Part shown: positions 16,465 through 25,341 of the stretch, in pieces
How positions within the stretch are numbered: position 1 is the stretch's first letter
Layout of the letters: each line of letters opens with the position of its first letter
DNA from: Eutrophocola sp963925675
GTDB lineage: Bacteria > Pseudomonadota > Gammaproteobacteria > Pseudomonadales > Pseudohongiellaceae
DNA length: 64,000 bases
NCBI GenBank assembly: GCA_963925675.1
Contig: CAWUSW010000031.1
Span: 10,706-74,705, forward strand
Direction of reading: 5' to 3'
The notes under the pieces: generated by a model
Seen by the model: only the letters and a program-made list of their open reading frames with translations
What the model was told of the DNA's origin: nothing
Databases searched by the model: none
Program-made: the position numbers and the translations under genes

Positions 16465-16487
16465 GGTAATGGCCGAACTCGAAGCAA

Positions 16488-16748
16488 TCAGGCAGCAGTC
16501 GCTGCTGCAACCTGAGCATCCTTCACTAATTTAGCGACACGGTCACTGGCGATAGCACCCTGGTCAGTCCAGAATTTAACTCTTTCCAGATCAACACGGA
16601 GTTTTTCTTCCTGTCCCCTGGCACCGGGATTAAAGAAGCCAAGACGCTCGATAAAACGGCCATCACGGCTAAAACGCTTGTCTGCAACAGTCAGATGATA
16701 AAACGGGCGCTTCTTTGCACCGCTTCTTGAAAGTCTAATAGTTACCAT
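16488..16748 (-). CDS. rpsP: 30S ribosomal protein S16
   Basis: 86 residues with the S16 signature (MVTIRLSRSGAKKRPFYHL, then RDGRFIERLGFFNP). It is a primary assembly protein of the 30S body. First gene of the rpsP-rimM-trmD-rplS operon; a good sigma-70-like promoter lies 83-111 bp upstream. The Ala-rich end (QVAAATAA) is common in this family. Confidence 0.97.
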   Translation of the reverse strand: MVTIRLSRSGAKKRPFYHLTVADKRFSRDGRFIERLGFFNPGARGQEEKLRVDLERVKFWTDQGAIASDRVAKLVKDAQVAAATAA

Positions 16749-16830
16749 AAGTCATTGTTTCCAATAATAAATTATTATAAAAACTGGTGTCTCCGCAAGC
16801 CCTTATCTAGGGTCCACGAAAAAGGCCGGT

Positions 16831-16859
16831 ATTCTACGAGAAAAGCACAGGGTTTGGAA
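16831..16859 (-). promoter_or_regulatory. Probable sigma-70 promoter of the rpsP operon
   Basis: On the minus strand TTCCAA (16854-16859), a 17-bp spacer and TAGAAT (16831-16836) are followed by a GC-rich discriminator (ACCGGCC), typical of growth-rate-controlled translation genes. It lies between ffh and rpsP, so rpsP has its own promoter besides possible readthrough from ffh. Confidence 0.6.
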
Positions 16860-16919
16860 CACCTAATTACACTTAAGTTAATAAAAACTGGAGATTTTTT
16901 AGGAGTTCGTCACTTGAGG

Positions 16920-18299
16920 TCAAAACTTCGCAAAACCACCACCTGGTGGCTTCATGCCGCCGCCCATCCCACCCAGGCCGCGCATCATATTGGCCATACC
17001 GCCCCCTTTCATCTTTTTCATGACCCGCTGCATTTGTTTATGCTGTTTTAACAGGCGGTTGAGGTCCTGAATCGATGTGCCGGATCCACCGGTTATACGG
17101 CGTTTTCTTGAACCATTCAGTAATTCCGGACGCTGACGCTCTTTCAGGGTCATGGAGTTAATAATCGCTTCCATGCGCATAAAAGATTTATCATCAACCA
17201 TTCCTGCAGCAGATTTCTGCGCACTACTCAGGCCTGGCATTTTATCGAGCATATTCGCCATACCGCCCATGTTCTGCATTTGTTGAAGCTGTTCCTTGAA
17301 GTCCTGCAGGTCAAAACGCTGTCCTCGCTTGATCTTCTTGGCCAGGCGCTCAGCTTTGTCTTTATCAACGTTCTTTTCAACATCTTCGATGAGCGAGAGA
17401 ACATCACCCATGCCAAGAATCCGAGACGCAACCCGATCAGGATGAAAAGCTTCCAATCCGTCAACTTTTTCTCCAATACCCATGAATTTAATAGGCTTAC
17501 CAGTGATATGCCTGACTGAAAGAGCCGCACCACCTCTGGCATCACCATCAGCCTTGGTGAGGATTACACCGGTAAGTGGTAGCGCATCATCGAACGCTTT
17601 CGCTGTATTCGCAGCATCCTGGCCAGTCATGGAATCCACCACAAACAGCGTCTCAACCGGATCCGCTGCTGCATGCAATACCTTGATTTCATGCATCATT
17701 TCTTCATCGACAGCCAAGCGTCCTGCGGTATCGATAAAAAGCACATCAATAAATTGTTTCTTTGCCTCTGCTATTGCATCACGGACAATTTGTTCCGGTT
17801 TTTGTGAAGAATCACTGGGGAAAAATTTCACATCAACTTCAGCTGCCAGGGTCTCCAGTTGCTTGATTGCTGCAGGTCTGTAGACATCAGCACTGACAAC
17901 CATCACAGACTTTTTCTGTGTGTTTTTCAACCAGAGTGATAATTTGGCTACTGTTGTGGTTTTACCCGCACCCTGCAAGCCGGCCATCAGAATCACTGCA
18001 GGCGGCGTAGACTTCAGGTTCAGCGCTTCATTAGACTCACCCATCAGGGCCTGTAATTCTGCCTGAACGACTTTCAGGAATTCCTGCCCGGGAGTCAGGC
18101 TCTTGCTGACTTCCTGTCCCACGGACCGAAATTTCACCTTGTCGATGAATTCCTGAACCACTGGCAAAGCCACATCAGCTTCCAGTAATGCCCGTCTAAC
18201 CTCTCTCAGGCTGTCCTGGATATTGTCTTCAGTCAGTTTTGCCTTGCCAGAAATAGCACGAAGGGTTTGCGACAAACGGTCTGTTAAATTTTCAAACAT
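16920..18299 (-). CDS. ffh: Signal recognition particle protein Ffh
   Basis: 459-residue SRP GTPase. The N domain comes first, then the G domain with GLQGAGKTTTVAKL (about 108-121), DTAGR and TKADGDARGG, and then the methionine-rich M domain that binds signal peptides and 4.5S RNA. The C-terminus is Gly/Met-rich and flexible (GGGMANMMRGLGG onward). With 4.5S RNA and FtsY it targets membrane proteins co-translationally. The order ffh-rpsP is usual, and ypjD diverges from it as in E. coli. Confidence 0.97.
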   Translation of the reverse strand: MFENLTDRLSQTLRAISGKAKLTEDNIQDSLREVRRALLEADVALPVVQEFIDKVKFRSVGQEVSKSLTPGQEFLKVVQAELQALMGESNEALNLKSTPPAVILMAGLQGAGKTTTVAKLSLWLKNTQKKSVMVVSADVYRPAAIKQLETLAAEVDVKFFPSDSSQKPEQIVRDAIAEAKKQFIDVLFIDTAGRLAVDEEMMHEIKVLHAAADPVETLFVVDSMTGQDAANTAKAFDDALPLTGVILTKADGDARGGAALSVRHITGKPIKFMGIGEKVDGLEAFHPDRVASRILGMGDVLSLIEDVEKNVDKDKAERLAKKIKRGQRFDLQDFKEQLQQMQNMGGMANMLDKMPGLSSAQKSAAGMVDDKSFMRMEAIINSMTLKERQRPELLNGSRKRRITGGSGTSIQDLNRLLKQHKQMQRVMKKMKGGGMANMMRGLGGMGGGMKPPGGGFAKF

Positions 18300-18479
18300 C
18301 AGTGGTCCGATTCAGTTTTTCAGATAAGAAATAATTTCAAGGGACGCTATTCTACAAAATCAGGCGTCAGGAACACAGGGTTAAATTACACTTTCCCTGC
18401 AAATCATCCGGAAAGCCACTCTTGCATCATGCGGAAAAAGGACTTCAATGGATGCCTTACATGTGAGAGACTTTCGTCT

Positions 18480-19292
18480 ATGTTAAGCAGCCCCCTAGTT
18501 ACCATAATCAGCATCATTACTGTCATCTGTTACGGCGCAGCCACCCTGTTACAGCGTCGCAATCTGATCAGCGGTCAACAAGACCGGGAGTTGGTTTTTG
18601 TCTGCAGTATTCTTGCCGTCATCACACATCTGACTGTCGTTGTGCTTGCCACTGTACAAGTGAGCGGCCTGGATTTTGGTTTTTTCAAAGTGGCCTCCCT
18701 TATTAGCTGGGTCATTGTCGTCGTGGTATTGATCAGCAGTTGGAAAAAACCACTGGACAACCTCTTCCTGTATTTATTCCCATTAGCCATACTCTGTTTG
18801 CTGGCCTCCGTATTTATTCCCAGCTCTTATGCCCCGCAATCTGATTATTCACTGGGCGTTGCCCTGCATATTTTACTTGGCATCTTGTCGGTGAGCATAA
18901 TCACCATTGCAGCCTTTCAGGCATTACTTATTTCATTCCTGAATAAATTACTGAAAGAAAAAAAATCATTCTCACTGGTGAGTCATCTGCCGCCGCTTGA
19001 AACCATGGAGGCCCTGCTATTTGAAGTACTCTGGCTGGGACTTTTACTACTCACCGGCGTGCTGGTTACCGGCGTGCTGTTCATGGATGATTTCTTCGGT
19101 CAGCATTTGAGTCACAAGGCCATCTTGTCGACTATTTCCTGGATTGTTTTTTCAGTGTTATTGTGGGGACGTCACCAGTTAGGCTGGCGCGGTAAAACAG
19201 CAAATCGCTGGATACTCACCGGCTTTGGCTTTCTCATTCTTGCCTATTTTGGAAGCAAATTTGTATTAGAAATAATTCTGAACCGACTATAA
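18480..19292 (+). CDS. ypjD: Inner membrane cytochrome c assembly-like protein YpjD (CcsA/HemX-like)
   Basis: About 270 residues with roughly eight membrane helices (CcsA/YpjD/HemX family), divergent from ffh exactly as ypjD is in E. coli. I chose ATG at 18480 (MLSSPLVTII), which places the first helix at the N-terminus; a start at 18429 would add 17 unconserved residues. The family resembles cytochrome c biogenesis proteins and keeps conserved histidines in helices (ALHILLG and WGRHQLGWRGK), but no molecular role is proven. It is probably co-transcribed with corC, 34 bp downstream. Confidence 0.85.
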   Translation: MLSSPLVTIISIITVICYGAATLLQRRNLISGQQDRELVFVCSILAVITHLTVVVLATVQVSGLDFGFFKVASLISWVIVVVVLISSWKKPLDNLFLYLFPLAILCLLASVFIPSSYAPQSDYSLGVALHILLGILSVSIITIAAFQALLISFLNKLLKEKKSFSLVSHLPPLETMEALLFEVLWLGLLLLTGVLVTGVLFMDDFFGQHLSHKAILSTISWIVFSVLLWGRHQLGWRGKTANRWILTGFGFLILAYFGSKFVLEIILNRL

Positions 19293-19326
19293 ACTTTACA
19301 AGCCAGTTTAAAAAGCCAGGGCACCC

Positions 19327-20622
19327 TTGCAAGATACTTCTCTCACCATTCTGCTAAGCATTTTGATATTTCTAATCATGATGTCCGCCTATTTTTCTAG
19401 TTCAGAAACCGCCATGATGGCATTGAATCGTTATCGATTGCGGCATCTCATCAAGCACAATCATAAGGGCGCGATACGGGCAGGAAAATTACTGGAAAAA
19501 CCTGACAGACTAATCGGCATCATCCTCATCGGTAACAATCTGGTAAATTTTATTGCCGCCTCGCTAGGAACGGCAATTGCTGTAAGACTCTGGGGCAACC
19601 TGGGCTTTATTCTGGCCCCGGTTTTATTAACCATTATTGTGCTGATTTTTGCCGAGGTCACCCCCAAAACCATTGCCGCACTCTACCCGGAAAAAATTGC
19701 CTACCCATCTTCAATATTTTTGCTCATTCTGTTGAAAGTCTGCTACCCCGCAGTCTGGATGATTAATTCAGTTTCAAATGGGCTGGTCAGGCTCTGCGGA
19801 TTAAAAGTAGAAGAAGATACTTCACACCACCTTACCAAGGAAGAATTGCGCACCGTGCTGGATGAAAGCGGCGATCTGATTCCAGTGAAGCGTCACGGCA
19901 TGTTAATGAATATTCTTGACCTGGAAAAAGCCACGGTGACTGACATTATGGTCCCACGCAATGAAGTGGTAGGCATTAACCTGAATGACGACATTGAAGA
20001 GATCATGGAATTCATTGTCCAGACGTCACATACTTTATTGCCAGTGTTTAAGGGAGACCTTAATGACGTCATTGGCTTGCTGCATATGCGCAACATAAAG
20101 CGCATGATAGGCCTTGACGAGATTAACAAAGCTGAATTATTGCAGCTTACCGAAGAAGTCTATTTTGTCCCTGAAACCACACCACTGCACACCCAGCTTT
20201 TCAAATTCCAGAACAACAAACGACGTATGGCGCTGGTGGTAGATGAATACGCAGACGTTCAGGGCATTGTTACACTGCAGGATATTCTCGAGGAGATTGT
20301 CGGGAACTTTACCACTAACTTTTCTGAAGAAACCGATGACATTCATCCTCAGGAAGATGGCTCATACATCATTGACGGCACAGCAACAGTGCGCGAAATT
20401 AATAAAGCTCTCAACTGGGACTTGCCTATTGATGGACCAAAAACCCTGAATGGACTTCTTACTGAAATCCTGGAAATAATTCCCGAAAAAAATGTCTGCG
20501 TGCGCCTTCCCTTTCATTGCGTAGAAATTCTTAACGTGCAGGATAACGCCATCAAAACTGCAAAAATGTGGTCACAGGAACCCTTTAACATTGAGCAACA
20601 ACAAGGCAATCTGTTTAGCTAA
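19327..20622 (+). CDS. CNNM/CorB-family membrane protein with CBS and CorC_HlyC domains
   Basis: 431 residues: N-terminal CNNM domain with four membrane segments (signature SSSETAMMALNRYRLRHL), a CBS pair (about 205-330, VTDIMVPRNEVVGI and VVDEYADVQGIVTLQD) and a C-terminal CorC_HlyC FAD-like domain. The family acts in magnesium/cobalt efflux or divalent-cation homeostasis; in E. coli the same position after ypjD is held by yfjD. It starts with TTG at 19327. An in-frame stop lies 18 bp before it, and the next ATG (19378) would cut into the first helix. Confidence 0.9.
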   Translation: MQDTSLTILLSILIFLIMMSAYFSSSETAMMALNRYRLRHLIKHNHKGAIRAGKLLEKPDRLIGIILIGNNLVNFIAASLGTAIAVRLWGNLGFILAPVLLTIIVLIFAEVTPKTIAALYPEKIAYPSSIFLLILLKVCYPAVWMINSVSNGLVRLCGLKVEEDTSHHLTKEELRTVLDESGDLIPVKRHGMLMNILDLEKATVTDIMVPRNEVVGINLNDDIEEIMEFIVQTSHTLLPVFKGDLNDVIGLLHMRNIKRMIGLDEINKAELLQLTEEVYFVPETTPLHTQLFKFQNNKRRMALVVDEYADVQGIVTLQDILEEIVGNFTTNFSEETDDIHPQEDGSYIIDGTATVREINKALNWDLPIDGPKTLNGLLTEILEIIPEKNVCVRLPFHCVEILNVQDNAIKTAKMWSQEPFNIEQQQGNLFS

Positions 20623-20671
20623 GCCTTATTAAATATTCTTGATTAAATCATTAACTATTGAACGTTCTATA

Positions 20672-21238
20672 ATGAAATATTGTTCCGGTTGCGGCAGCAA
20701 AATCAGTTTAAAAATACCTGAGAACGATGACCGGGAGCGACACGTCTGTGATGACTGCGGGGTAATTCATTATCAGAATCCAAACATTATTGTTTGTTCG
20801 CTACCTTGCCATGAAGATCAGGTGCTACTTTGCAGACGATCTATTGAACCCCGCTATGGCTTATGGACACTTCCAGGCGGCTTTATGGAAAATAATGAAA
20901 CTACACTCGAAGGTGCACATCGTGAAACTCTCGAAGAAGCATGCGCACGAATAGAAATCCACAGCTTATATTCCTATTACAGCTTACCCCACATCAATCA
21001 GGTGCATTTTTTTTATCGCGCCACCTTACTTGATCTGGATTTTGCCCCTGGTGATGAAAGTCTGGAAGTTAAGCTTTTTCATCATCACGAAATACCCTGG
21101 GAAGAAATAGCTTTTCCTGCCGTGAGTAATACACTGGAACATTATTACAGGGACTTGCCAGAGAAAAAATTTCCTCTGCATTCTGCTGATATCATTTACA
21201 ACGAAGACAAAAAACGCAGTATTAACTCTCATCACTGA
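20672..21238 (+). CDS. Nudix hydrolase with N-terminal zinc ribbon
   Basis: About 188 residues. An N-terminal zinc ribbon (CSGCG then CDDCG) precedes a Nudix domain with the box GGFMENNETTLEGAHRETLE-E, matching GX5EX7REUXEEXGU with a slight change at the end. This arrangement is found in NADH pyrophosphatase-like and related nucleotide-sugar hydrolases; the substrate cannot be assigned. I prefer ATG at 20672 just before the ribbon; a TTG at 20639 would add eleven unconserved residues. It is followed closely by fdhD. Confidence 0.85.
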   Translation: MKYCSGCGSKISLKIPENDDRERHVCDDCGVIHYQNPNIIVCSLPCHEDQVLLCRRSIEPRYGLWTLPGGFMENNETTLEGAHRETLEEACARIEIHSLYSYYSLPHINQVHFFYRATLLDLDFAPGDESLEVKLFHHHEIPWEEIAFPAVSNTLEHYYRDLPEKKFPLHSADIIYNEDKKRSINSHH

Positions 21239-21267
21239 AAAGCAACAAGGCATATAAACCAACAACT

Positions 21268-22095
21268 ATGACGGACTCAGAAAATAACAGATCAAGCACT
21301 TCTATTATCCGTGTAAGAGCAAATAACAAAAGTGAGCTTGATGATATTGTTGCTGTGGAAGAGCCCCTTGAAATCAGACTGGGTTTTACTGATCAACATA
21401 AGGGTAGAATTCACAAAAGCATTTCCATCACCATGCGTACTCCCGGTGATGATGTCAGCCTTGCCTGCGGCTTTCTTTTCAGCGAAAGCATTATTAGTAG
21501 TATTTCGGATATAGACACAATAGATGACAGTGCAGAAAATGTTATTCGTATTGAATTAAACCAGGACCGAGTGTTTGATCTGAGCCGTATAGACCGGCAT
21601 TTCTACACCACCTCCAGCTGCGGTGTTTGCGGCAAAGCATCACTTGAAGCCTTAAGCACAAGTGGCTACGACGCTCTACTCGACAACACCTTCACCATTA
21701 GCCAGAAAAACCTCTGCGGTCTTGGCGCAAAACTCAGAGACAAACAATCATTATTTCATCAAACAGGTGGTTGTCATGCCACGGGGACATTTAGCGCTGA
21801 TGGCAATGTTATTGCTGTAACAGAAGATGTCGGTCGCCATAATGCCATGGACAAACTCATTGGCGGAATGCTCAGATCGCGTTTACTGCCCATGCAAAAC
21901 ATGGGCATTATCGTCAGCGGCCGTACCAGCTTTGAACTGATTCAAAAAGCCCTGGTAGCCGGTTGTCCAATGCTGGTCTCAGTTGGCGCCCCCTCTTCTC
22001 TTGCAATAGAACTGGCTGAAGAATTTAATATCACCCTGATCGGCTTTTTAAGCACCACTGGCTTTAATCTTTATCATGGCAATCTACCAGGATAG
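21268..22095 (+). CDS. fdhD: Formate dehydrogenase accessory sulfurtransferase FdhD
   Basis: 275 residues. FdhD transfers sulfur from IscS to the molybdenum bis-MGD cofactor before insertion into formate dehydrogenase. The essential CxxC is at Cys118 and Cys121 (SSCGVCGK), and the GTP/cofactor-binding region (EDVGRHNAMDKLIG, then SGRTSFELIQKA and VSVGAPSSLAIELA) is intact. The target enzyme, fdsGBA, lies 2.7 kb downstream, and mobA follows it. It ends 5 bp before the next gene and is probably co-transcribed with it. Confidence 0.96.
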   Translation: MTDSENNRSSTSIIRVRANNKSELDDIVAVEEPLEIRLGFTDQHKGRIHKSISITMRTPGDDVSLACGFLFSESIISSISDIDTIDDSAENVIRIELNQDRVFDLSRIDRHFYTTSSCGVCGKASLEALSTSGYDALLDNTFTISQKNLCGLGAKLRDKQSLFHQTGGCHATGTFSADGNVIAVTEDVGRHNAMDKLIGGMLRSRLLPMQNMGIIVSGRTSFELIQKALVAGCPMLVSVGAPSSLAIELAEEFNITLIGFLSTTGFNLYHGNLPG

Positions 22096-22100
22096 TCATC

Positions 22101-23657
22101 ATGCGAAATAAATCTACCCACTCAATTTGCACAGGTTTGTTACTTGCCTTGTTAGCATTATTTTTTACACCTGTAACAAGTGCCGCACTATGCGAGTCTG
22201 CAAACTCTTTTGATCCCGGCCCTGCTGATGCAAATACCTGGTCGGGCTGGGGCGGTAGTCATACTAATAATCGTTTCAACAACGCATCCAACAACCCCAT
22301 CAACAGCGAGAACTTACCCAGACTGACATTGAAATGGGCTTATGGCTTTAACGATGTCCGTTCTGTGATTGGCAATCCGAGTTTACAGGGCAACCGGATT
22401 TTTATCGGTGATGAAAACGGCAAGGTCTACTCACTGGACCGGGAAAGCGCCTGTGAAGACTGGCTCTTCAGCGCTGACAACGGGGTACGGAGCACGCCCT
22501 TGCTGGAACAGATCAATGATCGCTGGCTTCTGTTCTTTGGTGACCGCAGTGCCAATGTCTATGCTGTTGATGCAATTACCGGACAACAGGTCTGGAAAGT
22601 TAAAGTAGAACAACATCAGGCCGCTATAATTACCGGGGCGCCACAATATATTCAGCTGGAAAATGAAAGCGCCCCCCACAGAATTATAATACCAGTGTCT
22701 TCCAGCGAAGAAGGTCTTGGCGCCGTTCCTGTTTATCCGTGCTGCTCTTTCCAGGGCAGCGTGGTCAGCCTTGATGCGAGCAATGGTGAAATAATCTGGA
22801 AAACCAGCGCTATTCAGGATGCGGTCAGGGAAACTACTGCAGGGAAATTTGGCCCATCGGGGGCGGCTATCTGGAGCGCACCCACTATCGATCTTGAACT
22901 GAACCAGCTCTATGTTACTACCGGAGACGCCTACAGCGCCCCTGCTGATACTGCTACTGACGCTGTTATCGCCATGGACTTACTCAATGGCAATATTCTC
23001 TGGACCAAACAAGGCACCCCGAATGACATCTGGACAGTCATCTGCATGACACCCAACGCTTTTCCGGAATGCGGACCTGATCAGGATTTTGGCTCCCCGG
23101 GCATTCTGGTTTCAGACAATGGCAATACGTTTTTAATTGCCGGACAAAAAAGCGGCATTGTCCGCGCCTACGCAAGGAGCAACGGTAATATCCTCTGGCA
23201 GACTGCACTGGTGGAAAACACCACGGAGTTTGGCGGAAAAATTGTCTGGGGTGGTGCCAGTGACATGCAGAACAGTTACTGGGGCATGGGAAACAATGAG
23301 ATAAATGCCGTGCAACTAAGTGATGGCAGTGTCCAATGGTCCCGCTCAATACCCCCCGTTGACGGCATGGAGATGCATCCCGGACTCGAAGGCCCGGTAA
23401 CGATTAGTCATGATGTCCTTTTCACCGGCAGCTGGGATGGGATGTTACGCGCGCTCTCCACCAACACAGGTGAACTATTGTGGGATTACAATACCGCAAG
23501 ATCCTTTGACACAATAAATAATACCCCGGCCAATGGCGGCTCCATAGGGGCCGTCGGCCAAGTGGTAGAGGATGGCTTATTACTCGTCACTTCCGGCTAT
23601 ATTGGCGTCAAGAATGGCGTTCAGGGCAATGTTCTTCTGGTCTTCGAAATTAAATAA
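22101..23657 (+). CDS. Secreted PQQ-type beta-propeller protein
   Basis: 518 residues with a signal peptide (1-28) and repeated beta-propeller blades bearing the PQQ-enzyme tryptophan-docking pattern (GKVYSLDRESACEDW, NVYAVDAITGQQVW, GSVVSLDASNGEIIW, VRAYARSNGNILW, GMLRALSTNTGELLW). The opening GWGGSHTNNRF and WAYGF region resembles polyvinyl-alcohol-dehydrogenase-type quinoproteins, but no CxxCH heme motif is present, so a cytochrome partner would be needed. Whether it binds PQQ, and its substrate, is unknown. It is immediately downstream of fdhD. Confidence 0.82.
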   Translation: MRNKSTHSICTGLLLALLALFFTPVTSAALCESANSFDPGPADANTWSGWGGSHTNNRFNNASNNPINSENLPRLTLKWAYGFNDVRSVIGNPSLQGNRIFIGDENGKVYSLDRESACEDWLFSADNGVRSTPLLEQINDRWLLFFGDRSANVYAVDAITGQQVWKVKVEQHQAAIITGAPQYIQLENESAPHRIIIPVSSSEEGLGAVPVYPCCSFQGSVVSLDASNGEIIWKTSAIQDAVRETTAGKFGPSGAAIWSAPTIDLELNQLYVTTGDAYSAPADTATDAVIAMDLLNGNILWTKQGTPNDIWTVICMTPNAFPECGPDQDFGSPGILVSDNGNTFLIAGQKSGIVRAYARSNGNILWQTALVENTTEFGGKIVWGGASDMQNSYWGMGNNEINAVQLSDGSVQWSRSIPPVDGMEMHPGLEGPVTISHDVLFTGSWDGMLRALSTNTGELLWDYNTARSFDTINNTPANGGSIGAVGQVVEDGLLLVTSGYIGVKNGVQGNVLLVFEIK

Positions 23658-23692
23658 GGGTTAAATCCCCGGCAAAGGAAATCCCTGCAGTA

Positions 23693-23824
23693 ATGGATAA
23701 GTTGGAACCCTTGGAGAACAAGACTCAAAAAATAATTGATCGCCTCATGTCTGACCCCGACGATTAAAAGCAAAAAGTTGAGTTTTGCCTGTTAATGGAG
23801 CTGATCGATTTATTGGCAAAATAA
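23693..23824 (+). pseudogene. Possible small protein gene interrupted by an in-frame TAA
   Basis: ATG at 23693 with AAAGGAA about 12 bp upstream opens a 24-codon frame (MDKLEPLENKTQKIIDRLMS then DPDD) ended by TAA at 23765-23767. The same frame continues KQKVEFCLLMELIDLLAK to a second TAA. Both halves look like parts of one amphipathic helical protein of about 43 residues, so a single nonsense change is a plausible explanation. I do not recognise a family, and the short length makes chance possible. Confidence 0.3.
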
Positions 23825-23944
23825 GGGTTACAATGACTGCGCCTTGCTCTACCTGCTTACTGCGGGGACAGATTGCACAGACAGCTTAGGCTGTGAAATT
23901 ACAACAGCAGAATTTTATAAACGGGTTAATAAGAGGAAAATAAT

Positions 23945-24442
23945 ATGAAGACCCTGACCACTTTAGCCAGCTTGCTTACGCTATTGGCAAGCACCTCCCT
24001 TTTTGCACAGGATCCGGTTGTCGGTGTTGATGATCCGGAATCTCTTTTTGTTGATTCAGACCCTGTACTCCATCGTAACAAACAGGCCTCCTTATATATC
24101 ATGCGCGAGTTGCTCCAGTGCAACCAGTGGGACCGCGCCGGAGAATGGCTGACTGATGCCTATATTCAGCATAACCCGAATGCGGCTTCCGGACTTGCAG
24201 GTGTGATTTATTTTTTCACCGAAGTAATGGTCCGTCCCCGCATTGATGACTGTGGTGAACTCACTACTGAGGTCGTTTCAGTCACAGCCGATGGTGATTA
24301 CGTAACAGTTATGATGCCGCGTATTTATGATCATCCGAACAAACCTGGTGAAAAATATTACACCACCTGGTTTGATACCTGGCGTTTTGTTGATGGCAAA
24401 GCCGATGAACACTGGGACCCTGCCATAATCAATCCTCAATAA
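23945..24442 (+). CDS. Secreted SnoaL-like (NTF2 fold) protein
   Basis: 165 residues. A signal peptide (1-21, ending SLFA) is followed by a SnoaL-like/NTF2-like domain (EWLTDAYIQHNPNAASG, FTEVMVRPR, TTWFDTWRFVDGKADEHWDP). It resembles predicted SnoaL-like aldol-condensation-type proteins. The conserved HNP and DEHWD motifs line the fold cavity in this family. Substrate and role are unknown. It has a strong ribosome site (AAGAGGA) and its own terminator, so it is probably monocistronic. Confidence 0.8.
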   Translation: MKTLTTLASLLTLLASTSLFAQDPVVGVDDPESLFVDSDPVLHRNKQASLYIMRELLQCNQWDRAGEWLTDAYIQHNPNAASGLAGVIYFFTEVMVRPRIDDCGELTTEVVSVTADGDYVTVMMPRIYDHPNKPGEKYYTTWFDTWRFVDGKADEHWDPAIINPQ

Positions 24443-24463
24443 GGCTGAGTTTTAAACTTTGAA

Positions 24464-24496
24464 AAAGCCGGCTCTTTTTAGAGCCGGCTTTTTTTA
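24464..24496 (+). terminator. Rho-independent terminator
   Basis: AAGCCGGCTC and GAGCCGGCTT form a 10-bp hairpin around a 6-nt T/A-rich loop, followed by TTTTTTT. Confidence 0.93.
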
Positions 24497-24675
24497 TTTG
24501 CCAGCTTTCCCCCTCAGCAGCCAAACAGGTAACTGACTTATTCACCGAACACAGCTTGCTTCTGCGCCTTCCCCACCTCTTAACCATATGATTTTTATGG
24601 TTTTTAGATTAATTTCAAGGCCAAAAGTCAACTTTTCCTCTGCCACTTCTGCTACAATCAATTGAAGTTTCTTAA

Positions 24676-24705
24676 TTGCCGGTGTTTGCCCTCTCGTGTT
24701 AGAAT
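24676..24705 (+). promoter_or_regulatory. Probable sigma-70 promoter of fdsGBA
   Basis: TTGCCG (24676-24681), an 18-bp spacer and TAGAAT (24700-24705), followed by a GC-rich discriminator (CGCGCGCG). Transcription would start near 24712, about 130 bp before fdsG. The CAGGA ribosome site is at 24826-24830. Confidence 0.5.
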
Positions 24706-24840
24706 CGCGCGCGTCTAAAGACCGCCATAACAGATTGAAAAGACTCAAAAAGACGACTTCATAATTATTTTGATCATCAGGCATAATTTTTCTATCCGTC
24801 GTCAACATTCGCAAACGCTATTACGCAGGATTCTTACCTC

Positions 24841-25341
24841 ATGCAGCAATTAGCAGGACCTATCAAATATCAGGAATGGAATCTGGACACCGCTCAGATG
24901 TCCGTTCAGGAATTCAGAGATCGCACCGGCGGCGTAATGCTTGCCCTGCATAAACTTCAGCAAATATTTGGTTATGTAGATGACAGCGCCATGCCCATGC
25001 TGGGCAAGGTATTTAATTTAAGTCGTGCAGAAATTCATGGCGTCAAAAGCTTTTACCATGACTTTAAAAGCAGCAAAGCGGGCAAATACACACTTAAGGT
25101 TTGCCAGGCTGAAGCTTGCCAGGCCATGGGTTCGGAAAAACTCACCGCAGACATCAAGGCTTTTCTCAAGGTTGATTTTCACGAAACCACAGATTCCGGT
25201 GATTTTACCCTGGAGCCTGTTTACTGCCTGGGCAACTGTGCCTGCTCACCCAATATCATGATCGATAACGAAACTTATGGTCGAGTGAGTATTGAAGGTT
25301 TTAAAACACTTGCCCATGCTCTAAGTAAGGAGGCCGTGTAA
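24841..25341 (+). CDS. fdsG: NAD-dependent formate dehydrogenase gamma subunit (NuoE-like)
   Basis: 166 residues with a thioredoxin-like [2Fe-2S] fold. Cluster ligands are Cys88, Cys93 (VCQAEACQ), Cys129 and Cys133 (CLGNCAC). It passes electrons within the soluble FdsGBA diaphorase arm, homologous to NuoE. The product feeds FdsB, encoded next with a one-base overlap (TAATG). It is the first gene of a tight three-gene operon in the usual G-B-A order known from Cupriavidus-type formate dehydrogenases. Confidence 0.93.
   Translation: MQQLAGPIKYQEWNLDTAQMSVQEFRDRTGGVMLALHKLQQIFGYVDDSAMPMLGKVFNLSRAEIHGVKSFYHDFKSSKAGKYTLKVCQAEACQAMGSEKLTADIKAFLKVDFHETTDSGDFTLEPVYCLGNCACSPNIMIDNETYGRVSIEGFKTLAHALSKEAV

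Larger units (their letters stand above)
24443..24840. other. 398-bp intergenic region: terminator plus fds promoter
   Basis: It contains the terminator of the SnoaL-like gene (24464-24496) and, 150-180 bp before fdsG, a sigma-70-like promoter. A 90-codon frame on the minus strand (24542-24814) has no recognisable family, no good ribosome site and lies across the promoter; I treat it as non-coding. Confidence 0.6.

Noticed and set aside
24542..24814. 90-codon minus-strand frame before fdsG
   Set aside because: No family, no ribosome site, and it overlaps the probable fds promoter; treated as chance.
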